Shown: in pieces, positions 26,906-36,341 of the stretch
Layout of the letters: the number at the start of each line of letters is the position of its first letter
Numbering within the stretch: the stretch's first letter is position 1
DNA from: S010-25 sp964441285
GTDB taxonomy: Bacteria > Pseudomonadota > Gammaproteobacteria > SZUA-229
Length of the DNA stretch: 43,920 bases
NCBI GenBank assembly: GCA_964441285.1
Contig: CAYTUK010000017.1
Span: forward strand, 1 to 43,920
Direction: 5' to 3'
The notes under the pieces: model-generated
Databases searched by the model: none
Told to the model about the DNA's origin: nothing
The model's input: only the letters and a program-made list of their open reading frames with translations
Made by a program: the position numbers and the translations under genes

Positions 26906-26927
26906 CTAACGGTCATAAAAATGCAAT

Positions 26928-26956
26928 AATAAAGCCGCATATTGTGCGGCTTTATT
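26928..26956. terminator. Bidirectional Rho-independent terminator
   Basis: A perfect 12-bp stem AATAAAGCCGCA-TATTG-TGCGGCTTTATT with A/T-rich flanks stands between the convergent yccA-like and tilS genes and can stop transcription from both sides. Confidence 0.85.
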
Positions 26957-26976
26957 GCCTTCAACTAGCGTATTTT

Positions 26977-28314
26977 TTAGTCATCATTAATGCATTTTTC
27001 TTCCACTTCAATGCGCCAGCCAGCCTGACCCGGTTCAGCTAAATGCTCTTCCGCCAGCCAGTAACCGGCAACTGCAAGCAGATTCTTATCATCATAAATT
27101 AAGACTATTCTGTCTCTTTGCCAGGGTGGAATGTTGGCATTTTGCAGTAGTGATTTGAGCCTGATATGGTGGTCTTTTCCAGCTGGTCGAATACGTTCCC
27201 CCCCCTGGCGAAAACGTAATTGCAGTGTTTTCTCTCTTAATTCTGGCTTTAATCCAGGCGAAACATTTGACTGATGACTGGTTAATCTAACCCCCACAGT
27301 ATTGATCGTTAATGGTGAAACTGGTCGCCATAAAAATGTTTTTGTTCTATCCAATGCAACAACCCGTTGCAGTAAGTACAGCTTGTTCTGATAACGCCTG
27401 ATTTCATAATCACCCCATTGGATTAATGGGGTTGCATCGACACTAGCACCCAGTACTGATAACTGAATTTCCTCTAACAGACTCCGTCTCAGCTTGTGGA
27501 CAGCATTCTTTCTCAACCAGTAACGCAAAACATTTTTCTGTCTTGCCGCTGACAACAGGTTTAATCGGGAAATTAATAGCACATTATGCTGTTGTGTTAT
27601 CACTGTGGACAGATCTATCGCCGCCAGCGTTTCTACCAGCTCAAGCGTCTCCTGTTGCAATGTTGCCACGGTTGACAAACTCGTATTCAGCGACGACCAA
27701 CGCTGCTGTAACCCTGGAATAACAGTTTGGCGGATAAAATTACGATCAAAATGGGTGTTTTTATTACTCGGATCTTCCACCCACTGCAACTTTTCCTGTC
27801 TGGCATACGTTTCAATTTCTGCGCGTGTAAAGCTTAGCAGTGGCCGACCATGTAAAATATTACCCAACCGTCTTACCTGCGGCATCGCCGCCAGACCAGC
27901 AGGGCCGGCACCACGTAATAATTGCAGTAAAACAGTTTCGGACTGATCGTCCATATGTTGCGCCGTAAAAAGATAGTCACCTGGTTGCAGCGCATTTTCT
28001 AATGCCTGGTAACGGGCAATACGCGCCGCCTCTTCCGGGCTTTGGCCTGACGCTGCTTTGGCATTAATATAAATGACGTCTAATGGAACGCCAAGCGAGT
28101 GACAGATTTTCTCGCAATGGATAACCCAGGCATCGGCCTGTGACTGTAATCCATGATGGATGTGAATGGCGCGTAAGGGCAGCTTCAATCGCTGGCAGGC
28201 TCGCAACAAAGCATGTGAATCCAGACCACCGCTGTATGCAACAACAATATTATGTTCAGCTGAAGTGAGCGACAACGCCACCAATGCCTGCTGGAATCGT
28301 TGTATAAAACTCAT
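26977..28314 (-). CDS. tilS: tRNA(Ile)-lysidine synthetase TilS
   Basis: TilS changes C34 of the tRNA-Ile CAT anticodon to lysidine, so that it reads AUA. The PP-loop ATPase motif SGGLDSH is at residues 28-34. It is followed by IHIHHGLQSQAD, the conserved RYQALE and HMDDQSETVLLQLLRGAG, and the FDRNFIRQTVIPGL linker. The C-terminal tRNA-binding domain (about 350-440) contains RQGGERIRP. Length 445 is normal. A dispersed repeat copy separates it from accA. Confidence 0.95.
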   Translation of the reverse strand: MSFIQRFQQALVALSLTSAEHNIVVAYSGGLDSHALLRACQRLKLPLRAIHIHHGLQSQADAWVIHCEKICHSLGVPLDVIYINAKAASGQSPEEAARIARYQALENALQPGDYLFTAQHMDDQSETVLLQLLRGAGPAGLAAMPQVRRLGNILHGRPLLSFTRAEIETYARQEKLQWVEDPSNKNTHFDRNFIRQTVIPGLQQRWSSLNTSLSTVATLQQETLELVETLAAIDLSTVITQQHNVLLISRLNLLSAARQKNVLRYWLRKNAVHKLRRSLLEEIQLSVLGASVDATPLIQWGDYEIRRYQNKLYLLQRVVALDRTKTFLWRPVSPLTINTVGVRLTSHQSNVSPGLKPELREKTLQLRFRQGGERIRPAGKDHHIRLKSLLQNANIPPWQRDRIVLIYDDKNLLAVAGYWLAEEHLAEPGQAGWRIEVEEKCINDD

Positions 28315-28382
28315 CGATTCATTAATGGTGGAAGAAGGAAAACCAGCCTGTTTATATAATAGCTCACGACTGTCCCGTTAAG

Positions 28383-28519
28383 CTTATTACTGAAACAAAT
28401 GAAACAGCGACCCATGGTTAAAGACACGCAGTGAATACATCATGTCGACTCAAGACCCACATCCATGCGGCTGGCGGTCTTGAACAATGGCTAGCCTTTT
28501 CATCTGCATTGTTAGTAAG
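28383..28519 (-). repeat. Palindromic dispersed repeat, copy B
   Basis: On the minus strand it reads cttactaacaatgcagatga, aaaggctagccattgttcaa, gaccgccagccgca and, after a variable centre, gtgtctttaaccatgggt and tttcagtaataag. The order is the same as in copy A, but the distal arm is degenerate. It fills most of the tilS-accA gap. Confidence 0.75.
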
Positions 28520-28558
28520 TGTAAATAGTGATAATAGTTTATAAAATAATCTATAAAG

Positions 28559-29530
28559 TCAGGTTTTGCTGCTCTCTTCAAGAAACGCACCGTATGATGT
28601 CAAGCGCTGATAACGCGCCTCCAGCAGCTGATCCATGCTTATTTTCTCGAAACTTTCCAGTGCATCGACTAATGCCTGCTTGATATTACGTGCAGTTTCA
28701 TCCATATCACGATGCGCGCTACCCAGGGGTTCGCGTATAATCTGGTCAATTAAACCCAGCTTTTTCAGACTTTTGGAGGTAATCCCCATTGCTTCAGCTG
28801 CTTCAGCTGCTTTTTCGGCACTTTTCCATAAAATTGAAGCACAACCTTCGGGTGAAATAACGGAATAGGTACTGTATTCAAGCATCATTACGCGATCCCC
28901 CACACCAATAGCCAGGGCACCACCAGAACCGCCTTCACCAATAACGGTACAAACAATCGGTGTTTTTAACGCCGACATTTCATACAAATTTCGGGCAATG
29001 GCTTCGGATTGATTACGCTCTTCTGCGCCGATACCAGGATAAGCTCCCGGTGTATCAATAAAGGTGAGCACAGGTATACGAAAACGCTCTGCCAGCTTCA
29101 TTAAGCGTAATGCCTTGCGATAACCCTCAGGCCTCGGCATACCAAAATTACGCCGGATATTTTCTTTTGTATCACGGCCTTTCTGATGACCAATAATCAT
29201 CACCGGTGTACCATCCAGACGCGCCAGCCCACCGATTAATGCTGCATCATCAGCGAGCATACGGTCGCCACGTAGCTCCTGGTAATCAGTAAAAATTCGA
29301 TTAATATAATCTTTCGTATAAGGCCGCAATGGATGACGCGCTAATTTTGATGTTTGCCATGCATCCAGCTTGGCAAAAATGGATTGCGTTAAGCTACGTG
29401 ATTTTTCCTCCAGTTTACCGATTTCTTCACCAATATTTATTTCTGTATCATCACCAACAAAACGCAGCTCTTCAATTTTAGCCTTGAGTTCAGCAATGGG
29501 TTGTTCAAAGTCCAGATAGTTTGGATTCAT
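28559..29530 (-). CDS. accA: Acetyl-CoA carboxylase carboxyltransferase subunit alpha
   Basis: AccA pairs with AccD to transfer carboxyl from biotin to acetyl-CoA, making malonyl-CoA for fatty acid synthesis. The 323 residues (E. coli 319) begin with YLDFEQPIAELKAKIEEL. The crotonase-like core contains RPYTKDYINRIF, IGHQKGRDTKENIRRNFGMP, FIDTPGAYPGIGAEERNQSE and GEGGSGGALAIGVGDRV, which build the oxyanion holes and CoA site. It is flanked by repeat copies B and C, and no neighbouring gene is functionally linked. Confidence 0.96.
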   Translation of the reverse strand: MNPNYLDFEQPIAELKAKIEELRFVGDDTEINIGEEIGKLEEKSRSLTQSIFAKLDAWQTSKLARHPLRPYTKDYINRIFTDYQELRGDRMLADDAALIGGLARLDGTPVMIIGHQKGRDTKENIRRNFGMPRPEGYRKALRLMKLAERFRIPVLTFIDTPGAYPGIGAEERNQSEAIARNLYEMSALKTPIVCTVIGEGGSGGALAIGVGDRVMMLEYSTYSVISPEGCASILWKSAEKAAEAAEAMGITSKSLKKLGLIDQIIREPLGSAHRDMDETARNIKQALVDALESFEKISMDQLLEARYQRLTSYGAFLEESSKT

Positions 29531-29570
29531 AATAATTCACACAAAATAATGTTCGAGCGGCTGTTGGATT

Positions 29571-29776
29571 GATGAAAAGGCTGCATTAATATTAGCATGA
29601 TTCCACCATTCAGGTTAGTTTTCATGCTTATCCTCATGGCAATAATTCATCCAGAACAACCGTTGCGTCAACGCCAGCTGGAAGCTGTAAATACCTTCAT
29701 GTAAGCTCGACACCCGCATCCTTGCGGCTGGCGGTCTTGAACACCAGGTAGCCTTTTTCATCTATCCTGTTAGTAA
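29571..29776 (-). repeat. Palindromic dispersed repeat, copy C (expanded)
   Basis: The conserved half lies at about 29690-29776: on the minus strand gttactaacaggatagatga, aaaaggctacc, tgttcaagaccgccagccgc and aaggatgcgggtgtcgagct. The matching far end gatgaaaaggct is at 29571-29582, so the copy spans about 206 bp and carries about 95 bp of extra sequence not seen in the others. Confidence 0.65.
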
Positions 29777-29805
29777 CTTAACCTTCAGTGTATTGTATTA
29801 TGGAT

Positions 29806-30489
29806 TCAAACATTCAGAAGGCTATACAATTTCTGTTTTACGCCGCTTAATGCTCTGCCATTTGAGATTATTCTGTATTTTTTTATTCGTCGAAATAAAA
29901 GTGTCTGTTTCCAGATAAAGACTCGATACGACAACAACAGGACTAAAATGGATGCATAAACGAGCGGTTCAAAAATATCGGCTTTGACTGACCAGATAAA
30001 ATGGATAACACCAAGAATGGGGATGAGATAGACCAACTTATGCAAACGTAGCCAGTGTTTTTTTAGTCGCCGCATCATGGCATTGGTGGATGTTATCGCC
30101 AGCGGTATTAACAAGATAAATGCGGCAAAACCAAGGGCAATAAATGGTCGCTTTGCTATATCCACTAAAATTGCTGTCCAGTCAAAATTTTGATCAAACC
30201 AGACATAGGTTAATAAATGCAGCAGCGCATAAAAAAAAGCAAACAGACCCGACATACGCCGGAACTTCAATAACCAGCCGAGCTTAAGTATCTTTCGTAG
30301 CGGAGTTATTGCCAGAGTTATAAGGAGAAATTTAAGCGTCCATTCACCCGTGGCATGTGTCATCGCCTCCACTGGGTTTGCACCAAGATTATCCTCTATA
30401 GCATTATAAATCAGCCATACAAATGGCAGCAGGCAGGTAATAAAAACCAGCGGTTTGATAATGTAGCGATTACTGAAACGAATACCCAT
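29806..30489 (-). CDS. msrQ: Heme-binding membrane subunit MsrQ of the methionine sulfoxide reductase system
   Basis: MsrQ is the inner-membrane heme protein that passes quinol electrons to periplasmic MsrP. From the ATG at 30489 the protein has 227 residues with about six membrane helices. It carries the family motifs ALLHLLTYVWFDQNFDW, LGFAAFILLIPLAITSTNAM, and LRLHKLVYLIPILGVIHFIW with the heme-ligand histidines. The open frame continues upstream to a TTG at 30561 (251 codons) preceded by AAAAGG at 7 nt, but that extension is encoded entirely by repeat copy D. Which codon starts translation is uncertain. It follows msrP by about 140 bp instead of being tightly joined. Confidence 0.88.
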   Translation of the reverse strand: MGIRFSNRYIIKPLVFITCLLPFVWLIYNAIEDNLGANPVEAMTHATGEWTLKFLLITLAITPLRKILKLGWLLKFRRMSGLFAFFYALLHLLTYVWFDQNFDWTAILVDIAKRPFIALGFAAFILLIPLAITSTNAMMRRLKKHWLRLHKLVYLIPILGVIHFIWSVKADIFEPLVYASILVLLLSYRVFIWKQTLLFRRIKKYRIISNGRALSGVKQKLYSLLNV

Positions 30490-30593
30490 GGTTAAAGACA
30501 CGCGGTGAATGCATCCATGTCGACTCGATACCCGCATCCTGCGGCTAACGCTCTTGAACAATGGGTAGCCTTTTCATCTGTACTGTTAGTAAC
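30469..30593 (-). repeat. Palindromic dispersed repeat, copy D, overlapping the msrQ start
   Basis: On the minus strand it reads gttactaacagtacagatga, aaaggctacccattgttcaa, gagcgttagccgcaggatgc and, after the centre, gtgtctttaaccatgggta and cgtttcagtaat. It matches copies A and B. It occupies the msrP-msrQ junction and runs into the first codons of msrQ. Confidence 0.75.
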
Positions 30594-30631
30594 TGTGCGT
30601 TGTGATGGAGTGAATAACATAGCGCTACAAA

Positions 30632-31594
30632 TTAAAAATATTTTTTTAAATCCATGCCGCTATATAAACTCGCTACCTGCTCACCATAACCATTAAACAT
30701 TTGTGTTGCCCGTTTGGGTTTCCAGAATGGCTCACCAATAACACGCTCTTTCTTCTGGCTCCAGCGCGGATGATCTACATTCGGATTAACATTTGCATAA
30801 AAACCGTATTCATGTGGATTGGTTTTGTTCCAGGTGGTTTCTGGCCGGGTTTTGGTAAAACGAATCTTAACGATAGATTTGATGCTTTTAAAGCCGTATT
30901 TCCATGGCACCACCAGTCGAATTGGCGCGCCATTTTGATTAGGCAAAACGCCACCATACAACCCCACTGCCATAATTGGCAACACATTCATGGCTTCATC
31001 AATACGCAGACCTTCAACATATGGCCAGTCTAAAATCTGCCGTCGCTGCCCTGGCATACGCGATTTATCCAGCAAGGTAGTGAATTCAACATACTTTGCT
31101 TGTGAAGTTGGTTTAAAGCCTTTAAGCATTTTAGCCAGTGAAAAACCGACCCAGGGGATAACCATTGACCAGCCTTCAACACACCGCAATCGATAAATAT
31201 AGTCCTCTAACGCGGCAGGTTTAAGAAAATCTTCAATGTTATAGGTATTGGGTTTTTCACATTCACCTTCTACTTTAATGCTCCAGGGGTGTGGGTTAAA
31301 ATTTTTCGCCTGTTGGTGCGGGTCGCTTTTACTGGTACCAAATTCATAAAAATTATTGTATGTTGTGATGTCTTCAAACGAGGTAATTTTATCAGCCGTA
31401 CTGTAGGTACTGTTTGATAGATCAGGCCATTTTACTGTTGATAATCGGTCTGCCCAGGCCGGCAGCATGGTATTAGCTCCCAGTAAAAAACTGCTTGCCA
31501 CGGTTCTCTGCATAAATTTACGCCGATCCATATAGACCGATTTCGGTGTAATTTCAGAGGGTTTGATAGCACTCGACTGTTTAATAATAGCCAT
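30632..31594 (-). CDS. msrP: Periplasmic methionine sulfoxide reductase catalytic subunit MsrP
   Basis: MsrP is a molybdopterin enzyme that repairs oxidised methionine in periplasmic proteins. The 320-residue precursor has a Tat signal with DRRKFMQRT (Arg24-Arg25) and a hydrophobic stretch ending in LPAWA near residue 48. The molybdenum-binding cysteine is Cys138 in YRLRCVEGWSMVIPWVGF. Other family motifs are NFYEFGTSKSDP, RLVVPWKYGFKSIKSIV and NPNVDHPRW. Length is close to E. coli MsrP (334). The downstream partner msrQ is separated from it by repeat copy D. Confidence 0.94.
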   Translation of the reverse strand: MAIIKQSSAIKPSEITPKSVYMDRRKFMQRTVASSFLLGANTMLPAWADRLSTVKWPDLSNSTYSTADKITSFEDITTYNNFYEFGTSKSDPHQQAKNFNPHPWSIKVEGECEKPNTYNIEDFLKPAALEDYIYRLRCVEGWSMVIPWVGFSLAKMLKGFKPTSQAKYVEFTTLLDKSRMPGQRRQILDWPYVEGLRIDEAMNVLPIMAVGLYGGVLPNQNGAPIRLVVPWKYGFKSIKSIVKIRFTKTRPETTWNKTNPHEYGFYANVNPNVDHPRWSQKKERVIGEPFWKPKRATQMFNGYGEQVASLYSGMDLKKYF

Positions 31595-31723
31595 TAATAT
31601 TCGTCATCTTGTTTTTTTATGCGTACTTTATGAGTAATCTCTCCATACAGACTCATTCTAATAAAAATAGTTCGATAAAACCTGACGCTGAGCCAGCCAT
31701 TATGCCTGACCCACGGATATTGA

Positions 31724-34700
31724 TTAGCCTACCCATACTCTGGCATTTCTAAACAAACGCATCCACGGTGCATCTTCCTGCCAGTCATCCGGGTGCCAGG
31801 AGTTCTGTACTGTACGAAAAACACGCTCTGGGTGTGGCATCATAATCGTCACCCGTCCATCATCGCTGGTAAACCCAGTTAGCCCCTGTGGTGAACCATT
31901 TGGATTTAATGGATACTGCTCTGTAGGCTGCTGCTGATGATCAATATAAGCCAGCGTGGATTTAACCTGTTGTTGCTGTGTTTCAGTATGATACTCAGCA
32001 CGACCTTCACCATGCGCGACCGCAACCGGTAGTTGTGAGCCGACCATCCCTTCCAGCAAAATAGAGGGTGACTCCATGACTTCAACCAGACTAAAACGGG
32101 CCTCAAACTGTGCCGATAAATTGCTTACAAAATGCGGCCAGTATGTAGCACCCGGAATCAGCGTTTTCAGATTTGCCAGCATCTGACAACCATTGCACAC
32201 ACCTAAACTAAAGGTGTCATTACGCTGAAAATAGCTTTCAAATACTTCGCGTGCACGCTGATTAAACAGGATGCTTTTAGCCCAACCTTCACCTGCACCA
32301 AGCACGTCACCATAGGAAAACCCTCCACAGGCAACCAAACCTTTGAATGCATCCAACTGGTAATTTCCACGAATAATATCACTCATGTGCACATCAACCG
32401 CAGTAAACCCTGCACGATCAAATGCAGCGGCCATTTCAAGCTGTCCGTTAACCCCCTGTTCACGTAAAATTGCAACTTGTGGGCGTACCCCGGTTCGAAT
32501 ATACGGTGCAGCAATGTTGTCATTAATATCAAAACTCAGCGTCACCTGCAACCCGGCATCCGCTTTATTAATCGCATCAAATTCCTGTTGCGCACAATCC
32601 GGGTTATCGCGCAATGTCTGCAGATGATAACTGGTCTGGCTCCAGGTTTGCTGTAATAAGGTACGCGATGCAGAAAAGATGGGAAGACCATCATTATAAA
32701 TTGTCACCTGATCTTCTGTTTTAGGCTTGCCTATATCATAAACACAGTCAGCCAGGCCAGCCTCTTCAAACGCCGTACAAACTCTTTCCAGACTGTCTAC
32801 AGCGACCTGTATAACCCCACCCAATTCTTCATTAAACAACTCACTAATAACATCGGCATTGGTTTCATTAAGGTAAATCGCCAGGCCACAATGCCCAGCA
32901 AACGCCATTTCACATAAACAGGCAAATAAACCACCATCGGAACGGTCATGCCATGCCAGCAATAAGCCCTGCTGATTGAGCGACTGGAATACTTTAAAAA
33001 AGGCTTTGAAGTGTTCAACATCAACCAGATCTGGCACCTCATCGCCAATCTGTTTACACGTTTGCGCCAAAGCGGAACCACCCAGACGGCGTTTAGTCCT
33101 GGATAGATTAATGAGTAGCAGCACACTGTCAATGTCTGTATTGAGCTGTGGAGTCAGTGTTTTACGCACATCGGTAATGGGTGCAAAGGCAGTAATAATT
33201 AACGACAATGGTGCTATCACCGCTTTATTTTCTGTTGAACCATTGTCGCCTGTTTCGGACCAGGCCGTTTTCATTGACATGGAATCCTTACCCACTGGAA
33301 TCGTCACTCCAAGTTGCGGACACAGTTCCATGCCCACTGTTTTTACGGTATCGTATAATTTTGCATCTTCACCTGCATGGCCTGCGGCTGCCATCCAGTT
33401 TGCTGACAATTTAATGTCTGACAACTGGGCGATTGGTGCTGCCATTATATTGGTAATGGCTTCGGCAATCGCCATGCGCGCCGAGGCCGGTCCATCCAGC
33501 AATGCCAACGGTGTGCGTTCACCCACAGCCATCGCCTCGCCACAGTAACCATTAAATGCAGCGGTGGTCACTGCCACATCCGCAACCGGTACCTGCCAGG
33601 GGCCAACCAGTTGATCGCGTGCCACCATACCCGTCACTGAGCGATCACCAATGCTAATCAGGAACATTTTACTGGCCACTGATGGCAGGCGTAACACATT
33701 AAATGCCGCTTCCATAATATCAATATCACTGACATCAAAAGAGCGCTGTTGCAGCTCAACACGTTTGACATCACGTAACATTTTTGGCGGTTTACCCAGT
33801 AACACATCCAATGGCATGTCCACGGCATAATCAGAAAAATGCCGATCATGGACTTTAAGCTGCAAGGCTTCGGTGGTATGACCCAAAATGGCATAGGGAC
33901 AGCGCTCACGTTCACATAATGCTTTAAAATCTTCAATGCGTTGATGTTCTACTGCAAGGACATAACGCTCCTGTGATTCATTACACCAGATCTGCATCGG
34001 TGTCATGCCGGGTTCATCATTGTGGACTTCACGAATTTCAAACTCGGCACCACAGCCACCGTCGTAAACCAGTTCAGGCAGCGCATTGGATAAACCACCC
34101 GCGCCGACATCATGAATCGAAATAATCGGATTATTCTCACCCTGCATCCAGCAGCCATCAATGACTTCCTGACAACGGCGCTCCATTTCAGGATTGCCAC
34201 GCTGAACTGAGGCAAAATCCAGATTTTCAGCACTGGTACCACTGTCCATTGATGAGGCCGCGCCACCACCCAGACCAATCAACATCGCCGGACCACCAAG
34301 AACAATAATGGGAGTCCCAATCGGAATATTGTTTTTATCAACATGATCTTCACAAATATTGCCGTAACCACCTGCCAGCATAATCGGCTTGTGATAACCC
34401 CGCACCTCTTCACCATCATGACCATTTATTTTTTCTTCAAAGGTACGGAAATAACCAGTAATATTGGGACGGCCAAATTCATTATTAAATGCCGCTGCAC
34501 CAATCGGGCCTTCCAACATAATGTCCAGCGCAGAAACAATGCGTTCGGGTTTACCATAATCGGTTTCCCAGGGCTGAGGGAAAGCGGGAATATTTAAATT
34601 TGAGACAGAAAATCCACATAGACCCACTTTGGGTTTTGAACCACGCCCAGTTGCACCCTCATCCCGAATCTCGCCACCAGCACCCGTTGCGGCACCAGAA

Positions 34701-35620
34701 AAAGGTGAAATCGCTGTTGGATGATTATGTGTTTCCACCTTCATTAAAATAGCAATATGCTCATTGTTATAGTGGTACCGCTTTGATTCGTTGTCTACCG
34801 TAAATCGAAGTGCCGTATGCGAAGCCATCACCGCAGAGTTATCATGATAGGCACTTAATACATTCTCAGGATGTTTTTTATAGGTATTACGAATCATTCC
34901 GAATAATGAAGTCGCCTGCTTCTGGCCATCAATAATCCAGTCTGCATTAAAGATTTTGTGGCGACAGTGCTCGGAGTTAGCCTGCGCAAACATCATCAAT
35001 TCGGCATCCACCGGATTGCGCTTGATCGATATATAATACTTCAGCAGGTACTCAATTTCATCTTCAGACAATGCCAGTCCTAAACTGAGATTCGCCGTAT
35101 GTAACGCCTCACTGCTCCCATTGAGCACATCCAACGTTTTACCCGCAACCGGTTGATGGTGATTAAACAAACACTCAGCCTCGGTATAATCAGCCAATAC
35201 CATTTCAGTCATTCGGTCATGTAAAACAGCATGAATAAATTTAGCGTCAGCAGCAGTAAGGCGGTAATCATTTTTACAGGCGATATGGTAAGCAATACCC
35301 CGTTCAATTCGAACTACCGAGGCTAAATTACAGTTGTGAGCAATGTCTGTGGCTTTCGATGACCAGGGTGAAATAGTGCCAGCGCGTGGTGTCACCAGAA
35401 ACAACGTTCCCTCTGAGGACGTATTACTCACTTCAGGCCCATAAGTCAGCAGCCTGGTCAAAATAGCCATAGCCGCCTCATCCAGGTCGGAACTCAGTGC
35501 CACAAAATGCACATAATGCGAGCGGATTGAAACTACGTCAGGAACCTGCTGCTGAATTCCAACAAGGTGTTTTTTAAGACGAAACTGAGACAAAGCGGAT
35601 GAACCGATAAAAACCTGCAT
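31724..35620 (-). CDS. purL: Phosphoribosylformylglycinamidine synthase (single-chain PurL)
   Basis: This is the FGAR amidotransferase of purine synthesis. The 1298-residue single chain (E. coli 1295) joins the N-terminal PurS-like domain, the ATP-binding synthetase domains (NSEHCRHKIFNADW, KVETHNHPTAISPFSGAATG, GGGAASSMDSG) and the C-terminal class I glutaminase. The glutaminase carries the nucleophile cysteine in LGVCNGCQMLANL and the C-terminal MMPHPERVFR histidine. An unfused PurQ is therefore not needed. The ATG follows a CTGGAG site. Confidence 0.97.
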   Translation of the reverse strand: MQVFIGSSALSQFRLKKHLVGIQQQVPDVVSIRSHYVHFVALSSDLDEAAMAILTRLLTYGPEVSNTSSEGTLFLVTPRAGTISPWSSKATDIAHNCNLASVVRIERGIAYHIACKNDYRLTAADAKFIHAVLHDRMTEMVLADYTEAECLFNHHQPVAGKTLDVLNGSSEALHTANLSLGLALSEDEIEYLLKYYISIKRNPVDAELMMFAQANSEHCRHKIFNADWIIDGQKQATSLFGMIRNTYKKHPENVLSAYHDNSAVMASHTALRFTVDNESKRYHYNNEHIAILMKVETHNHPTAISPFSGAATGAGGEIRDEGATGRGSKPKVGLCGFSVSNLNIPAFPQPWETDYGKPERIVSALDIMLEGPIGAAAFNNEFGRPNITGYFRTFEEKINGHDGEEVRGYHKPIMLAGGYGNICEDHVDKNNIPIGTPIIVLGGPAMLIGLGGGAASSMDSGTSAENLDFASVQRGNPEMERRCQEVIDGCWMQGENNPIISIHDVGAGGLSNALPELVYDGGCGAEFEIREVHNDEPGMTPMQIWCNESQERYVLAVEHQRIEDFKALCERERCPYAILGHTTEALQLKVHDRHFSDYAVDMPLDVLLGKPPKMLRDVKRVELQQRSFDVSDIDIMEAAFNVLRLPSVASKMFLISIGDRSVTGMVARDQLVGPWQVPVADVAVTTAAFNGYCGEAMAVGERTPLALLDGPASARMAIAEAITNIMAAPIAQLSDIKLSANWMAAAGHAGEDAKLYDTVKTVGMELCPQLGVTIPVGKDSMSMKTAWSETGDNGSTENKAVIAPLSLIITAFAPITDVRKTLTPQLNTDIDSVLLLINLSRTKRRLGGSALAQTCKQIGDEVPDLVDVEHFKAFFKVFQSLNQQGLLLAWHDRSDGGLFACLCEMAFAGHCGLAIYLNETNADVISELFNEELGGVIQVAVDSLERVCTAFEEAGLADCVYDIGKPKTEDQVTIYNDGLPIFSASRTLLQQTWSQTSYHLQTLRDNPDCAQQEFDAINKADAGLQVTLSFDINDNIAAPYIRTGVRPQVAILREQGVNGQLEMAAAFDRAGFTAVDVHMSDIIRGNYQLDAFKGLVACGGFSYGDVLGAGEGWAKSILFNQRAREVFESYFQRNDTFSLGVCNGCQMLANLKTLIPGATYWPHFVSNLSAQFEARFSLVEVMESPSILLEGMVGSQLPVAVAHGEGRAEYHTETQQQQVKSTLAYIDHQQQPTEQYPLNPNGSPQGLTGFTSDDGRVTIMMPHPERVFRTVQNSWHPDDWQEDAPWMRLFRNARVWVG

Positions 35621-35832
35621 AACACTCCAGAGGCGGTTTAGCTGTTTATATTTAATATGCGTTGCAATAAAAAATCGAAATCTTACTCTTATTTATGCTT
35701 TAAGTCGCGCTTCCAGAAACCTGCAATCAGGCGCATAAATTAATAGAATATCACTCTTTTCATTACGCCTAACCTGCCCAATTTTTCAATTGAAAAATTT
35801 GCAAATAAATACATATAAAAAGTTAAATGCCG

Positions 35833-35838
35833 TATAAT
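35833..35838 (+). promoter_or_regulatory. -10 element of the ssrA promoter
   Basis: A perfect TATAAT lies 37 bp before the tmRNA 5' end, within AT-rich DNA. The -35 region is weak. A short 5' precursor that is trimmed is expected. Confidence 0.5.
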
Positions 35839-35874
35839 CTCACTGGGACTTGACCGTTCTATCAACAACCTTCA

Positions 35875-36237
35875 GGGGATGACATGGCTTCGACGTGGGT
35901 AATGAAACCTGAGGTGCATGCCGAGGTGCGAAGTTCCTCGTAAAACCAGTCGCAAAAACCTATAGTTGCCAACGACGACAACTACGCTTTAGCAGCTTAA
36001 ACCCCTGCTCAAAGCCCTCGGCCTGATGTGCGCTTATACGCTCAGATAACCGGGGTCGACTCATGTAAGATCGCGATGAAGCATTTTCTGGGTGGATTCG
36101 CTAAAACTTAACAGGAATCGCGCTATATTTTCCCTGCTCGTCGGGTAATACAGCGTTAAATCAATAGACGAAATAAGCATGTAGAGCCGATGGCGGAGTG
36201 CTTGCGGACGCGGGTTCAATTCCCGCCATCTCCACCA
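35875..36237 (+). ncRNA. ssrA: Transfer-messenger RNA (tmRNA)
   Basis: tmRNA rescues stalled ribosomes with SmpB. The 5' end GGGGATGACATGGCTTCGAC pairs with the 3' CATCTCC (one G-U pair) to form the tRNA-like acceptor stem, ending ACCA at 36234-36237. The T-arm CGGGTTCAATTCCCG is intact. The tag frame at 35968-36000 encodes ANDDNYALAA followed by TAA, with resume codon GCC. Length 363 is typical of gammaproteobacterial one-piece tmRNA. Its 3' end is a common integration target, and an integrase gene follows directly. Confidence 0.97.
36217..36237 (+). other. Probable attachment site at the 3' end of ssrA
   Basis: Tyrosine recombinases next to ssrA usually recombine within the T-arm/acceptor end of the gene and regenerate it. 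The neighbouring integrase and foreign gene content make this the likely left junction. The second copy that would mark the other end is not in the window, so the exact core cannot be defined. Confidence 0.5.
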
Positions 36238-36250
36238 ACCATAGATTTAA

Positions 36251-36273
36251 AGCCGTCCTAGGACGGCTTTTTT
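36251..36273 (+). terminator. Rho-independent terminator after ssrA
   Basis: A perfect palindrome AGCCGTCCTAGGACGGCT runs directly into TTTTT, giving a 7-bp stem with a CTAG loop. It ends the tmRNA transcript 14 bp downstream of the mature 3' end. Confidence 0.9.
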
Positions 36274-36341
36274 CTTGCCTAAAAACAAATAGTTACCTTA
36301 AATAATAATCCTATACACATCAATAAATACTTTTGACATCC

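Noticed and set aside
30490..30561. N-terminal extension of MsrQ as genuine protein sequence
   Set aside because: The 24 codons come entirely from a dispersed repeat and do not resemble MsrQ N-termini. They are kept only as an alternative start because of the AAAAGG site before the TTG.
25700..30600. CRISPR array as explanation for the repeats near accA
   Set aside because: The repeats are over 100 bp, palindromic, in both orientations and kilobases apart, with genes between them. No cas genes are present.
32976..33548. 190-codon open frame opposite purL
   Set aside because: It lies wholly within the conserved purL synthetase region on the other strand and has no family resemblance.
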